DNA of 64,000 nucleotides from Datnioides undecimradiatus. Taxonomy: Eukaryota; Chordata; Actinopteri; Lobotiformes; Datnioididae. Below the pieces are notes generated by a model. It did no database searches. It worked only from the letters and a program-made list of their open reading frames with translations, and was not told where the DNA came from. The stretch is from NCBI GenBank assembly GCA_008933995.1, contig WARS01002905.1, positions 62,001 through 126,000 on the forward strand, read 5' to 3'. How positions within the stretch are numbered: the stretch's first letter is position 1; every line of letters begins with the position of its first letter. Positions 47,901-59,800 of this stretch are shown here, in pieces. A program made the position numbers and the translations under genes.

Positions 47901-50900
47901 ATAAGCTGACACTTCTGCTTGGCAGACTTCTTGTATTTAAAACCAAAGATGAACATCTGTTTGGAGAAAGCCTCACCAACCTTCCTCAGTAAACTGTCCA
48001 CCAGCAGGAACAGTGGTGCCAGTCGCTCACAGTCCAAGAAACAGTGGAACACGGTTTCCTTTTCAGGACAGAACGGACATTTATTGCTGATGTTATCGTT
48101 AATGACTGACAGAAAGGCGACTCTCCACTGCAGGTCTGCTACCTTCTTTGTCAGAGGAGGCTTGTACAAACACCTCCACTCTGGTTTGACATCATATTTC
48201 AACTGTAGGTGACCTCGCCACGGTGTGTCCACTCTGTTGTGCAAATTTAGACATTTGACCATCATTTTGTAAAACACTTTGCCGTTGGCCTCTTCTAAAT
48301 TTAAATAAGAACGAGTGTCATTTAAAAAACCTGCACAGTCTTTAAAATTGGGATGAACACCCAAACAAGGAAAAGCATCATCTGCTTGAGGTACAGTTGA
48401 ACCACGGCTGTACTCTGTCAGCATGATGCATTCATGTCCAGTCAAGCAATGCTTCCACTGGTCAAGCAGTTTGCTTATGATCCTCATGGATCTCATTCCC
48501 AGTCCAGTGTCCATACGTCCTCCATGCACCACAGGGAGATGCCCTAGGCCAGCCTCTCCTTCAGTCTCCACACGGTGAAAACCCCCCGGTAGAAAGGCGG
48601 CAGCGTCTGGAAACTCAGAGTCTTCAGGTCCATGAGGAAGAGAGAAGCATGCAGTCCCAGACCACTGAACCGCTTCAGGACTGTCTATGCCAGTGGTCTC
48701 CACACCAAGTCTTTAGGTCCAAACAGTCTCTGGACAAACTGAAGGCAGAAGGCAGCGCCTCTACTGGCTAGATGTATGAGGCCCTGTCCTCCTTCCTACT
48801 TTGGAAGAAACAGCACCGCCTGAAGAAATTGACCGGAGTGGCCTGAATCCGGGCGAGCAGGTTCGGAGGAGGATCCACACAAGCAAGTCTGTGCCATAAA
48901 GAGGAGGACACTAGGTTATTAATAACCAGTGTCCGCCCTCTATAGGACATGCTCGGCAAAAGCCACCTCCACTTTCTCAGCTGGCCCTCTATCCTGTCCA
49001 AAGTGTTGTCCCAGTACTTTGCTAAAACAGATTCTTCCCCTAAAAACACTCCCAGGTACTTCAACCCAGCCTTCTTCCACACCAGCCCTGCAGGTAAAAC
49101 TATACTGTTGGTTAGCTTCTGTCCAACCATCACAGCTTCACTTTTGCTCCAGTTTACTTTGGCAGAGGAGAGTTTGTTAAAAGAATCTACATTTCCTACC
49201 AAGACATCAACGTCCCTTTGTGTGTTTGTCACAATCATGATGTCATCTGCATAAGCTGACAGCTTAACAGCAGAGGCACAACCTGGGTAACGAACACCGG
49301 ACAGTTCTCTCCTCAGTTTATGCAGCAGTGGCTTAATGGCGAGGGAGTACAACATCCCTGACAGGGAGCAGCCCTGTCGTACTCTCCTGTGAACCTGAAA
49401 GCAGCCAGGCCTCCATTAATCTTTAGTATGCTCGCAATGTCACAGTACAAAGCCCAGATCTTGGCTACAAAACCTGGGCTGAACCCGAAAGCATTTAGCA
49501 TCTGCCACAGATACTGGTGTTCAACCCGAGAAACAGGTGTCCAGTTCTTTAGATCCTGCAGGTCTCCCTTTTTTGGCAGCAAGGTGATGACTTCTCTCCT
49601 GCAGCTCAGCGGCAACTGCCCTCTCTCCAGAATGTCCTAAAAAGGTCTCCACCGACCTCCGACCAGAAGGTTTTATAAGAATCAATGGGCAGTCCGTCAA
49701 TGCCTGGTGCTTTGCCATTACTGAGACTCATGAGAGCAGAGAACAGTTCATTCAGAGACAGCTGTTCATCCAGTATGGTATTACTGTCAGCATCCAGCCG
49801 AGGCAGTCCATCTCAAAAACACCCAGCCAGCTCAGAGTCCTCCACATACTCCCTTTTGTACAGTTCCTTGTAAAAACCAGTGGCGTACCTTCGGATCTGT
49901 GTTTTCAGTTAAAGCTGATCCGTTGTCTGAGCGTAAGGAGTGAATGATCTTTCTCTGACCATTCTGTCACTCCAAACTAAAAAAGAACTGTGAGGGAGGA
50001 TCCATTTGAGCTGCATTCAGGAACCGTGACCGGACCAGAGCGCCCTGTGCTGTGATGCCCAGCAGGTTGGCCAAAGCAGCCTTTTTAGATTTAAGGGCTT
50101 CAACATGCCCTTCATTTCCTGTAAAATCCACCAGACCTTGCAATTCTACCACCTCAGTCTCCAGATCCTGGAGAGACCAGGTAATGTGCTTGGTAGTGGT
50201 GGGCAAGTGAAGCCTCATGAAGTACCGAGGCTTTCCTAACAATTGTGCCGAAAACGATTCAAAGCTTCAAGACTTCAGTGACGGTGACATCTGGTGGACA
50301 ACTGAAGCCATAGCAACCTCTAAAGAGCACGACTGAAGCACTGGCACTGTTTCAATCCCATGACAGCAATAAAAGTTCAGAAAAGTCTGTGTGGTCATTC
50401 AAGTGTTTTGTTCATTCATACCAAATAATGATTATATTGTCATTACAATAAAATATGCAGATGCTCTCCCCCATACTCTAAAACACCTTCCAGATTAACC
50501 CAAAGAACCAATGCAAATTATATTAAGGGTTAAATGTTGGTTAAGGGTTTATTTAAAGCTTTGAGCTTTATTTAAAAACTGTACTAAAAGTCCCTAACAG
50601 GATTAGAGATCCTTCCTACTTTGCAAATGATCATGGTGTTTGAATTCAGAAACATTGTTTTTTTTGTGTGTGAAACACCGCACCTACAAGCAATTGTAAT
50701 TTTGAGACCCATTTAAAAATTAAAAATACAATTCAATTATGGAAACACAAAATGTATGCCATAAACTGCATTATACCTTATTTGGTGGTATGAGATCAAA
50801 ATGATCCCAAACTAGAGAACGTCGCTTATTGGTGGTACTCGCCATGAAACTTGCCAAAATACTCTCACTCTCCAAATCTCTATCTCCTCACAACCCCATT

Positions 50901-53900
50901 TTGAAGCATAATGATGCATCTTATATAGCTGGTATGGCACCAAACCACTCAAATCTGTAAAACCTGTCAAGCTGTCATTGGCTCAGAATGCATTGAAACG
51001 CCATGAGCCAATGACACACACTGAAAGACTATGGGCCAATGAAAAGCTTCGAAACATTTTGAAGGAATGAAGCGCGAAGCGAAACAGCGATGATGTTCGA
51101 AGCTTCGAACGTCATCACGTGACACTGGTGTTTTGATACAAGCTCCGACACAGCGTTTCGAATCACTCCGTTTCAGGAAGAGTGTCACAAGCTCCAAAGC
51201 CTTGGTATCATTTGCCCATCACTAGTGCTTGGTGTCATTGTGAGTATAATGCTGACAAAACTGTTTTATCTGGCACTTTCCAATGTCCCACCACTGTTGT
51301 AAGGAAGGAAACAAAGATTTTCGTTTCCTGTGTGGAACCCATAAAAACTCTAAAGCTTCTGTAAAAGATTTATCCTGTAAAAGACCAGTGTTAAAATGCC
51401 AGTACGCACTGTTTAACCTGACATTCCTAATGTAAAAGGAGCACAGGACGAGACAGTGGTCAGACAAACCAATAGGAACGATTTGACTAGACTTAAAAAC
51501 ACTAAAATGATGTTTAAAACAATAAAAGCGATCAAGTATGGCCAAAGATAACAACTTGTCCTTGGAGTGACTCCAGGTGTACTGCCTGTCATTCCTGTGA
51601 AGACCTCGCCAAACATCTCATGGGTTTCAATGAGACGCCTGAGTCTGGCAGATGAGGCAGGATGAGGCTCCAGGTGATTCCTGTCTAACCTGGCGTTCTC
51701 TGTACAGTTAAAATCACCTCCCAGAAACAGGAAATCATCAGTACAGCGATGAATCACATCACATAAAACATCTAAAAACTTCATTCTGTCAATACTTAAA
51801 CTGGAGCGTAAATGCAAACAAAGGACATTTGAGTGTTTTCATGTTGAGCTCTGACTTTTAAAATGTGACCACACATGATCTCCTCCACCTGGAGAGAGCA
51901 AGGTCTGAAGCTCCGTGAGAACATCACAGCAACTCCACCACTGTTGGAGCGTCCATGACTGAGGTTGACTTCCCCCGACCACGCCTTCCTCCACTCACGC
52001 TCATTCTGAGGGTCACTGTGAGTCTCCTGAACAAACACCACATCTAGCTTCTTCATGTCCAGCAGTTTGAAGAGTGAAGCTCTCTTCACGTCACTTCTTG
52101 CTCCATTGATGTTCAAAGTTCCTATTTTTAAGTCGCCCATGGAATAAAAGGAACTTATCACCACAACAAACACACATACAGCAGGTGTGTGCAGAGGCAC
52201 TGTGGACCTAATCATCATCAATGAGCTGAGCTCTGACTTTAGTCACGACTTTCTTAAGTCGAAACACTTCTTGTTCACTGAAAGCATCTTCCTCCTTCCT
52301 CAGGCGAGTCACAGACCTGACAGATGCCCTCAGATCAGGGAAGAAGTGTTCGGTTTTAACGGCCCGCTGCCCTTTAGTTTCCACCAGAAACCTCCTAATT
52401 TTCTCCAGAGGATAGAAAACCATCTCATCCTCCTGTGACGGCGTCCACTCACTCACCTCCTCATTGTCAGACAGGTCCTCTAACAGCTTCTTTGCCTTGG
52501 CAGTGCTCTGCTCCTTATCAATGTTCTTCCTTTTACTAGATTTGTTAGTTAGACTCATGTCTTCACACATGTTCTCAGGCATCAGCACATCATCCACCAC
52601 ACTGTCAGCGCTCTGACTGCAGCTGCTGGGACCTCTCTTTTCCTCCTCCTGCTCCTTTTTCTCTGTTTTCTCGCTGCTCTGTGTGTTTCTGTTATTCACT
52701 TTATTTCTACTTTCACTTTGAACCTTTTTCACACTCTGCTCCTGCATGTCTGCCTCAGTCTGCTGCACGTCGCCCGCCCTGCGCACATCGAGCAGTTCTA
52801 ACCCACTCGCAAGCAGCAATGCATCAAATGCGTCCGACCTGTAATCAGGCTGCACACCGGTCATCTTGGCACCTCGGCCGATTCAGCTGTGGCCTCCTCT
52901 GCGTATACATCAGGCACAGTGGGGACAACAGTCCGCTGCGCCCCAATGCCCTGCTCGGGGGGACAGACCACGATCCGGTCCATCCCCCGGCCTCAGGACA
53001 GGACCAAACCAACTGTCCGTCTGCTCCGCAACCAAAACATTTCATCAACTCTGAAGTAGCAAACATGGGATAACTGAAGCCATCAACTCTGGAGCTGAAT
53101 GTCAGGTTCAGGTCCTTGGTGTTGTCTTTGGGGATCATGAAAACCTGTTGTCTGTGACACACCACATGCTTCAGCTTCAGGGACTTGCAGCCCAGCAGCA
53201 CCATCTTAATGGGGGACACCAGCTGTCCGTAGCGCGACAGCTCTTTGGCCAACTCTTCGTTCTTAATGAACAGGGGTGCATTTGAGATCATTATCTTTTT
53301 TGTGGGATTCACTAAAGGGAGCACAGGGATGAAAGTGTCCTGCAAAACAACTCCACTTTCAACCACCCACTCAACTTTCCCCACATCATCAAGAAAAATC
53401 ACGATCCTGCTGTTCATGCGGGAGGCAGACTTAACACTTTCAAAACCCACAACCTCTCCCACAGCGTAGCTGGCCTCCTCCACGGAGCAGCCCACATTCG
53501 GCAGGAGCTTCGCCGCATGCCAGCGGGTCAGCTTTTCCAGCTCTGCATGACTATTGGTGATGGGCATGTTGCCCAACCACCGATACCACCACCAAAACAA
53601 CTAATCTACTGATGATAACCCTAACAAAGACACTGCCAACACATACAAACAACCTCAAAACAGATAGAAAAGAGTAAAGACTGAAAACCACTCACTCCGC
53701 AGACTCAGAGAGAGACAGAGAGCGAGACATCATCCTGATTGGTTCTTACATGTTATCTTTTCCGATAAAGCTCATCAGCAGAACGTGACTTCTGAGCAGA
53801 AGAGGTTCTGGACTCGGGATTCCTGCTGTTTGCAGCCTGAAACACACACATGTACAGTCAGGTTCTGCTGGGTTCTCCCTTTCAGACCAGGTTCTGCTGG

Positions 53901-56407
53901 GTTCTATGAGTCACAAGAGAGGTTCTGACCTGATGAGGTTCCTCATCTCCTTTTCTGCCCAAGTTCTCACCATCTTCCTGGGGTTTCCTTTACAGTAGCC
54001 ATGACGGAACCTGGAGAACAACAAAAGCAGAATCACCGTCACTGAAAACTGATCACAATCAATTACCAAAATCATTAACAGCTACAGATTATTGACTATT
54101 GTTAATGTGACAGTAACTCAGTGCCTCAGAACAGACACCTGCCTTGTGTCACATGTTTGATTTTGGAAACAGGAAGTTCAGTGTGGCTGACCTGAGCCCT
54201 TCCTCTGCGGTGTGTGGCTGACCTGAGCCCTTCCTCTGCGGTGTGTGGCTGACCTGAGCCCTTCCTCTGCGGTGTGTGGCTGACCTGAGCCTGAGCTCTT
54301 CCTCTGTGGTGTGTGGCTGACCTGAGCCTGAGCTCTTCCTCTGTGGTGTGTGGCTGACCTGAGCTCTTCCTCTGCGGTGTGTGGCTGACCTGAGCCTGAG
54401 CTCTTCCTCTGTGGTGTGTGGCTGACCTGAGCCTGGGCTCTTCCTCTGTGGTGTGTGGCTGACCTGAACTCCCCGCTGACGTATTTGTCTCGGTCTTTGA
54501 ACAGCAGGATGGAGGTCTTGTAGATCTTGATGGCTCTGCTGTCTCCTGTGGACGTGCTGGCGTGATAAACATTCGCCTGAAAAACACAAACACATGGCAT
54601 GACATCACTTCCCGAACTCGCTGTGACTTGTTTCAGAGATATGTATTGATCTGCGTATTGATGAGTGGTTACCTCCTTCCCTGTGCTGATGCAGCCATTG
54701 ATTTCACAGATGACTCCTCGGCTCAACATCTTGAACAGAATCATTCGAGTGCGAGGGTCTAAAACCTGCAGAAGAAGAAAATCAGAACATCACCGCTGAA
54801 TGTTTGGATTGGCCGATTATTGATCCGTCAGTGTGATTGACGACGTTTGTGTGAACAAAGGTTGTCACATTAGTGGAGTGTGCTGGAGTCAGTGTCACAG
54901 CTGACACACACACACACACACACCACTGTCACCTGACTGATGTCACCTGACATCTTCTTAGGAGCTGGTTCACTGACTCATGGCTGTTGTAGGTTGTGTC
55001 GATTCTTTATTTCATTTTAATTTGTTTCATCGTTTTACTTTAATCTTCACTTTTCATTTACTTTGCAGAACAAATGACAAACAAACAAACTTCTGGGGGG
55101 CACCTGTTGAGTCATCTTCATGCTCACCTGTTCCACTGTGGCTCGATCTGATTTGTCCTTCACTCGGTACCTGCACAGAGGAGCCAATCAGACAATCGTT
55201 AATCAAATCAGTCACGACTTGTGAAGCAAACAGGCCAGAGATGTGTTCAGACGTACGTGTTGGCTTCTTTCTGTTTCTGCATCGTCGTCACTTTATTGAT
55301 CACCGAGTCAGCATAAATCAGTTTATCTGTAATCAAAACAAACAGTGAAACACCAGAGGGACGCCTGCAGGAGAGTGACAGGTAGGCGTGCGTATGTGTG
55401 TGTTACCCAGGTTGATCTTGTGCTCATATTTCCTCAGGGCTTTATCAGATGGAGCTGACGGCAGATTCTTATTGGACGGATTCTGTCTGTTGGACTGACC
55501 AACAGAATCACAGAACAGTCAGCTGACCTAACAGACTCAGTTACTGATAATCAATAATCATCAATCAGATCTGTCCATTTATCCTCATGTAGAACCTGTC
55601 TGTCTGCCTGCCTCCCTGTCTCTCTCTCTCTGCCTGCCCGTCTCTCTCTTTGCCTGTCTGTCACCAGGTGCCTGAGTGTTACCTGTTCTGCTCTGACTCT
55701 TACATCATCAATGAACCTGATCGATTGATCAGCCTGTCTTACCTGACAGTTGACACTCATCCTGTTGTATCTCTTGGTCAGATCCCCTCCAGGTGAACGC
55801 CACCCCCACTCCTCTTCCTCCTCCTCCTCCTCCTCCTCTTCTTCATCCTCCTCCTCCTCCTGTTGCCCTGATGAAGGCTGCTCAGTGACATCACTCATCA
55901 GACTCTGCACAGCCGACAACTCTGATTGGTTGCTACTGACAAGACGGAAGAAGAGTCAGAAACTTCCAACATGGCCATCGTGGTAGGTAGGCAGGCAGAC
56001 AGGCAGAAAGCTTTAAGACCTGATTATTATTCTAGATAAATGCAAAATCTTTAGTTTCAATTAACAGTTTGATTTTTAAAAATTTCAGACCCAAACTGAA
56101 CTTTCATTGTCAAGTTTTAGTTTTTTAGATAAACAGATTAAGTCCAGCGGCGTGAAGGACTGAATGACGTCACATGTACACAGGCTTAACATGATGCTGC
56201 AGTGAGTGTGCGCAGACACACTGATCAATAACTGAACATCAGCTGATCAAAAAAAAGTTCGATTACTTTCTGATTTGGTTATCAAGGCGTTCAGAATCAA
56301 CAGGAAACACTCACGAGATCCATTCAGAGCTCAGCGTCTCACCTGTCCTCCTCTGCGTCATCAAACTGTCCAGGTACAGCGCCGAGCAGCGACATAACGT
56401 CACACAT
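44936..56407 (-). CDS. riok1: RIO kinase 1
   Basis: Atypical kinase/ATPase of the RIO family, needed for late cytoplasmic 40S maturation and a PRMT5 adaptor. Seventeen exons on the minus strand: 56407-56343, 55935-55743, 55494-55407, 55326-55257, 55170-55128, 54765-54673, 54576-54464, 54010-53930, 53836-53750, 47520-47383, 47128-47025, 46936-46830, 46718-46653, 46559-46443, 45735-45682, 45298-45176 and 45046-44936. Together 1653 nt, 550 aa (human 568). Visible: N-terminal PRMT5-binding motif [11 protein letters not shown], acidic stretch, nucleotide loop [17 protein letters not shown], catalytic loop [12 protein letters not shown] (His-x-Asp, Asn), metal motif [14 protein letters not shown], and the basic end [20 protein letters not shown]. 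The start at 56407 (MCDVMSLL) matches the human distance to VPGQF; a Met four codons later is possible. Intron 9 is inflated by a nested transposon, and a minisatellite begins at the exon 7 donor. Head-to-head with rpp40. Confidence 0.95.
47657..52141 (-). pseudogene. LINE ORF2 remnant (AP endonuclease and reverse transcriptase)
   Basis: The endonuclease opens [17 protein letters not shown], with the active-site [10 protein letters not shown] and later [14 protein letters not shown] and LSDHCLV. The coding sequence is cut by a hAT element at 50194-51224, with the codons TKH repeated on both sides by the target duplication. The reverse transcriptase follows in three frames: [16 protein letters not shown], the [14 protein letters not shown] active-site box at about 49250, and a C-terminal [18 protein letters not shown]. 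At least two frameshifts exist in addition to the insertion. Confidence 0.85.
50194..51224. mobile_element. Non-autonomous hAT element nested in the LINE
   Basis: 1031 bp with inverted ends (TAGTGGTGGGCAA and TTGCCCATCACTA) and a perfect 8-bp duplication GTGCTTGG (50186-50193 and 51225-51232). Internal GAAGCTTCGAA-type palindromic repeats lie near both ends. No transposase coding is visible. It interrupts LINE ORF2, so it is younger than the LINE insertion. Confidence 0.93.
52208..53600 (-). pseudogene. LINE ORF1 remnant (nucleic-acid-binding, zinc-knuckle type)
   Basis: The first part (53600-52845) contains [20 protein letters not shown], an RRM-like middle ([20 protein letters not shown]) and a knuckle-like [16 protein letters not shown] frame change then leads to 52864-52208, a Ser/Glu/Lys-rich C-terminal tail with [10 protein letters not shown] and [19 protein letters not shown]. 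This is the layout of ORF1 of Tx1-like elements. The frame break shows it is not functional. Confidence 0.7.
54185..54463 (-). repeat. 31/37-bp minisatellite starting at the riok1 exon 7 donor
   Basis: Nine copies of TCAGGTCAGCC (as GGCTGACCTGA on the plus strand, starting at 54185, 54216, 54247, 54278, 54315, 54352, 54383, 54420 and 54457) define eight units of 31 or 37 bp. The copy at 54457 is the true exon 7 donor (TTCAG|GTCAGC). The array is intronic if that donor is used, yet all three minus-strand frames stay open through it. Confidence 0.92.
55615..55665. repeat. CT-rich simple repeat in riok1 intron 2
   Basis: CTGTCTCTCTCTCTCTGCCTG-type sequence, between exons 3 and 2. Confidence 0.7.
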
Positions 56408-56808
56408 CAGAACAGTCCAGAACCACAACCAGAGCCGGTCCAAACCGAGCCACAGCACGTTAGACCAGCAGCGTGTTCGCTTCACTACCGGAGCTGAACA
56501 CGTGACTACGGCGAGAGACGGGACTGTGGCGAACTGCAGCTCAGTGCTTCCCCCCACCTGTACAGTCATTGTACTTGTATTTACTGTTGTTGTGGTTTGT
56601 GTTGTTGTTCCTGTCAACATTAACCGAGGCTGAACTCAGAGTCTGCACTCAGAGTCTGAACTTCTGTTTTTTTAATTTATTCTTGAAAAGCTCCTCCAGG
56701 CATTTATGTTGAAAATCCCTCTGTGGGCGGATGTTGTAGCGGGTTCGCTTCCTGTTTGGAAACCAGCGTTAAATAAAGTCAGACAGTTTCAGTAAAGTTT
56801 GTAGGAAG
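56408..56808. promoter_or_regulatory. Shared divergent promoter region of riok1 and rpp40
   Basis: Only 401 bp separate the two start codons, which point away from each other. Neither side shows an obvious TATA box. The stretch 56440-56545 is GC-richer than its surroundings. A bidirectional promoter is inferred from geometry. Confidence 0.6.
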
Positions 56809-59800
56809 ATGTTTGGTGATCTGGATCAGACTCCTCGGTCTCTGCTGGTCTGTGATCGGTCCAGTTTCCTGGATGAGAAAAACCGGCTGAGTTCACAGGT
56901 GGAGCAGCTGCACTTCAACTACAAGGTAACGCCATTAGCACGTTGGCACGTTAGCACACGCGTGCTTGCACGGACATAGACGGTTTGCACCGTTAGGTCG
57001 GCCCTGATCTAACTGTCTCAGTCCAGTCACTTGACTAATGTTAGCGATCTACGCCGTCTCATGAGCTAGCAGCTAAAATGCTAACATGAAAAACACAAGA
57101 ACACAAACCGAGTTCACGCATGTTGGGCATGGAATTTCACAATAAAAGTCTGACCGCATTGAAATTCCGACGTTGAAGCAACAAGTCCCCCGAGCAACGT
57201 GTTTCAGTGCAGGAATAAGCAGAGGTGTTTTACCTGTGCAGGTGTCTGTGCTGCTGCCTGAATGTAGCTCCACCCCTCCCCACCTGGATGCTGTACTGAA
57301 CAGTTTCAGCAGTTTCTACCTGATCAGGAACCTGCCGGTACACGAACTGCTCGACAAACACTTCCTGGAGAGCGCTGTGTACCACGGTAACGTCTGCACA
57401 CAATACAACCAAAACGTTTACAGGGTTATGACTTTTTGTCTGTCTGTCTATATCCTGTCTCACCTCCTGTCCTGTCTGTCTGTCTCAGGCAGTGTGTATG
57501 GTGTGTCCTACAGGACCAGGATAGACGAAGATAACTGCGTTGCTCTGATGCCAAACGGTAACCGTCTGCTCATTAACACCAGTGATGTCATCAGTGTACA
57601 GGTGTCTCATCAAGGTGGATTGATTAATGAATCAATCAGTACAGTGGATATAGAAAAAAAATGAAACTGCAGGTTTATGAAGGAACAATGTAAACACACC
57701 AACAGCAAAAAACAAATAGTTTATTAATTATTATTGATCATTGGAAACATTTGAAATAAACAACAACAGGTAACAACAGGTGTCTGTGACAGAGCGGCGC
57801 TGTCACTGACTACGGGCGGCGCAGAGCGCATATCTCCTGGCGGCGGCGCGGCCTATCGGCAGCGCACACACACACACACACATCCATTCATTGCTCCGCT
57901 CCCTTCCGTATTCTCTACACACTCCGAAATCATTTACATCTCCCCTCCAGAATAGCTTAGGTAACGCGACCACAGAATACACCTCGTTGCAATACTTTAT
58001 TTAGGAATCAGACACTGCATTCACTCACCACACGGAGAACGCTGCTGGCATCATGCCAATCACTCGTCTGGCATCGGCCTGGCAAAAACAGAGCTTGTGT
58101 GTTTCCGCCTATATGTAGGGCATTCTGGCGCGTTTGTGGTCAGGTGACCAACCTTATTGTATTTTATTTTTATATTAGTTTGGCTTCTAGCCAATATGGA
58201 ATTGTTTCTGATGTGAAGAAATTGAGATGTCCATTGGAAGAATAAGTGTCTAGGTGGTGACACCGGATATTACGCTATACTTGGTTTAAATGCCACAAAA
58301 ATACTGTTTAATTGTATTTGCTTATTGAAGGGCTACACCCAGGGGAGGGGCTAGGAAGTATAAAGAGGGGCCATCTTGGCATTCTAAGGCAGTCTTCTCA
58401 TCTGTTTCGACTACGCCATCATTTTTCTTTTTGAGGAGTTTTGAACAGAACCCCATGACAGTGTCCACAGGTAACCAATCACATTGAAGCCTGCAGTTAA
58501 GTATGGGACACGTCAGTGAAGGTGGTTCTGATGAAAACCAGGTTAAAGTCAGCTGCTGCTGCAGGATCTGAGTGTTTGGACTCCTCCTGCAGGGAGAGTC
58601 ATGGAGCACAGAGAGTTACCAAAGAGACTGAGCTCTGACTGTTGGACAGGACAAAGACTCAGGAGAGGGACAGAGGACGATCTGGAAGGCTTTGGATGGA
58701 CCATGGAGCTCCATCCAAACGCCATCAGTAGGTGGAGGAGATGTGTCTCCACAGAAATGCTGCAAAGATCAGGACAAGCCTCCAGAGGTGACAAGAGGAG
58801 GAAACTGATCAGGGAGGCGTCAAGAGGCCAACAGCAGCACTGAAGGACCTACAGGAAGTTGTGTCAGCTGCTGGTCGACCCTTAGTGTGACATCATCTCC
58901 TGTGTCCTGCTCATGTGTGGAGCAGCAGACTGACGGTGAAGCCTGGTGGTGGCAGCATCAGGCTTCAGGCTCCTTGTCCTCAGCTGCTCACAGCTCTTTG
59001 TCCTGACAGAAGCAGAGTGAAGATCTCCAGATGTTTGGACTCAGAACCTGCCAGCCTCCGTCAGAAAGCTTAAGATCCACACTCCAACATGACGACCAGC
59101 CACAGCTCACATCCAAGTGGACCAAGGCTTCAGAAGAGGAAGCTCCCAGTCAGAGCTCAGACCTTAGTCCCACTGAGAACGATAAAGAGCCTGAACACAC
59201 GAGAAGCTGTCACAGTCTGAAGGAACCACGTTTCTCCAAAGAACAGAGAGAGAAACTCCAGAGTTCAGAGACTTAGAGCTGGAACCAGGAGCTGCTGCAG
59301 CAAACAATCAGCTGCTCACTGATGACATCACACTGTTTACAACAATTCTCATAATCAACAACAATCAATCAACTGTTTGTGTTTGTTTACACTGTTGTTT
59401 TTTATGTCTTTACTTTGAACCTGCAGTTTCATCAGTGTCGACACTTTAGATCGACTGAACTGATCAATGACGAACTAATCAGTGTCTGAAAGCAGCCTGT
59501 CTGTCTGTCTGCAGGTCACCTCTCTCTCTCTCTGGACAAAGACTCCTTCGAGTTATTGGGAGTTGAGGGGAAACCATCCAGATTCAACCACAGAATAAAC
59601 TCCAGATTCGGTCTGATGACATCACAGTGACATCATACTGACATCATCTGTGTCACATCTGCTGTTATTTGTAAACTGCTGATGATGAAGCATTAGAATA
59701 AATTTCATAGTAGAAATGATGAAGTCCCCCAGGTTCAGGTGTGCCTGAGCACCATGCATGCTGATTAGTCGATCCCAAAGATGTCATACACATGCAACAA

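Larger units (their letters stand above)
47551..53716 (-). mobile_element. Tx1-like L1-clade LINE inside riok1 intron 9
   Basis: A 6.2-kb element (including a 1-kb hAT insertion) flanked by the 11-bp direct repeat AGAGAGCGAGA at 47540-47550 and 53717-53727. The flank is low-complexity, so the exact edges could shift by a few bases. The order on the minus strand is ORF1, ORF2 (endonuclease, reverse transcriptase, C-terminal Cys/His region) and an AATAAAG-containing 3' tail. Nearly full length, but frames are broken. Confidence 0.85.

Noticed and set aside
54126-54744. Three overlapping frames of 148 to 188 codons with THHRGRAQ-type repeats
   Set aside because: The N-terminal parts contain riok1 exons 6-7 joined to intron. 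The repeated part is the minisatellite, probably not translated unless a downstream donor is used.
55551-55986. Minus-strand frame ending past riok1 exon 2 and plus-strand poly-Ser frame
   Set aside because: The minus-strand frame is riok1 exon 2 read through into its intron; the poly-Ser frame is the antisense of its poly-Glu stretch.
58549-59276. Frames in rpp40 intron 3 that might be a Tc1-like transposase
   Set aside because: Some phrases recall degraded Tc1/mariner copies, but no DDE motif or terminal repeats could be identified by eye.
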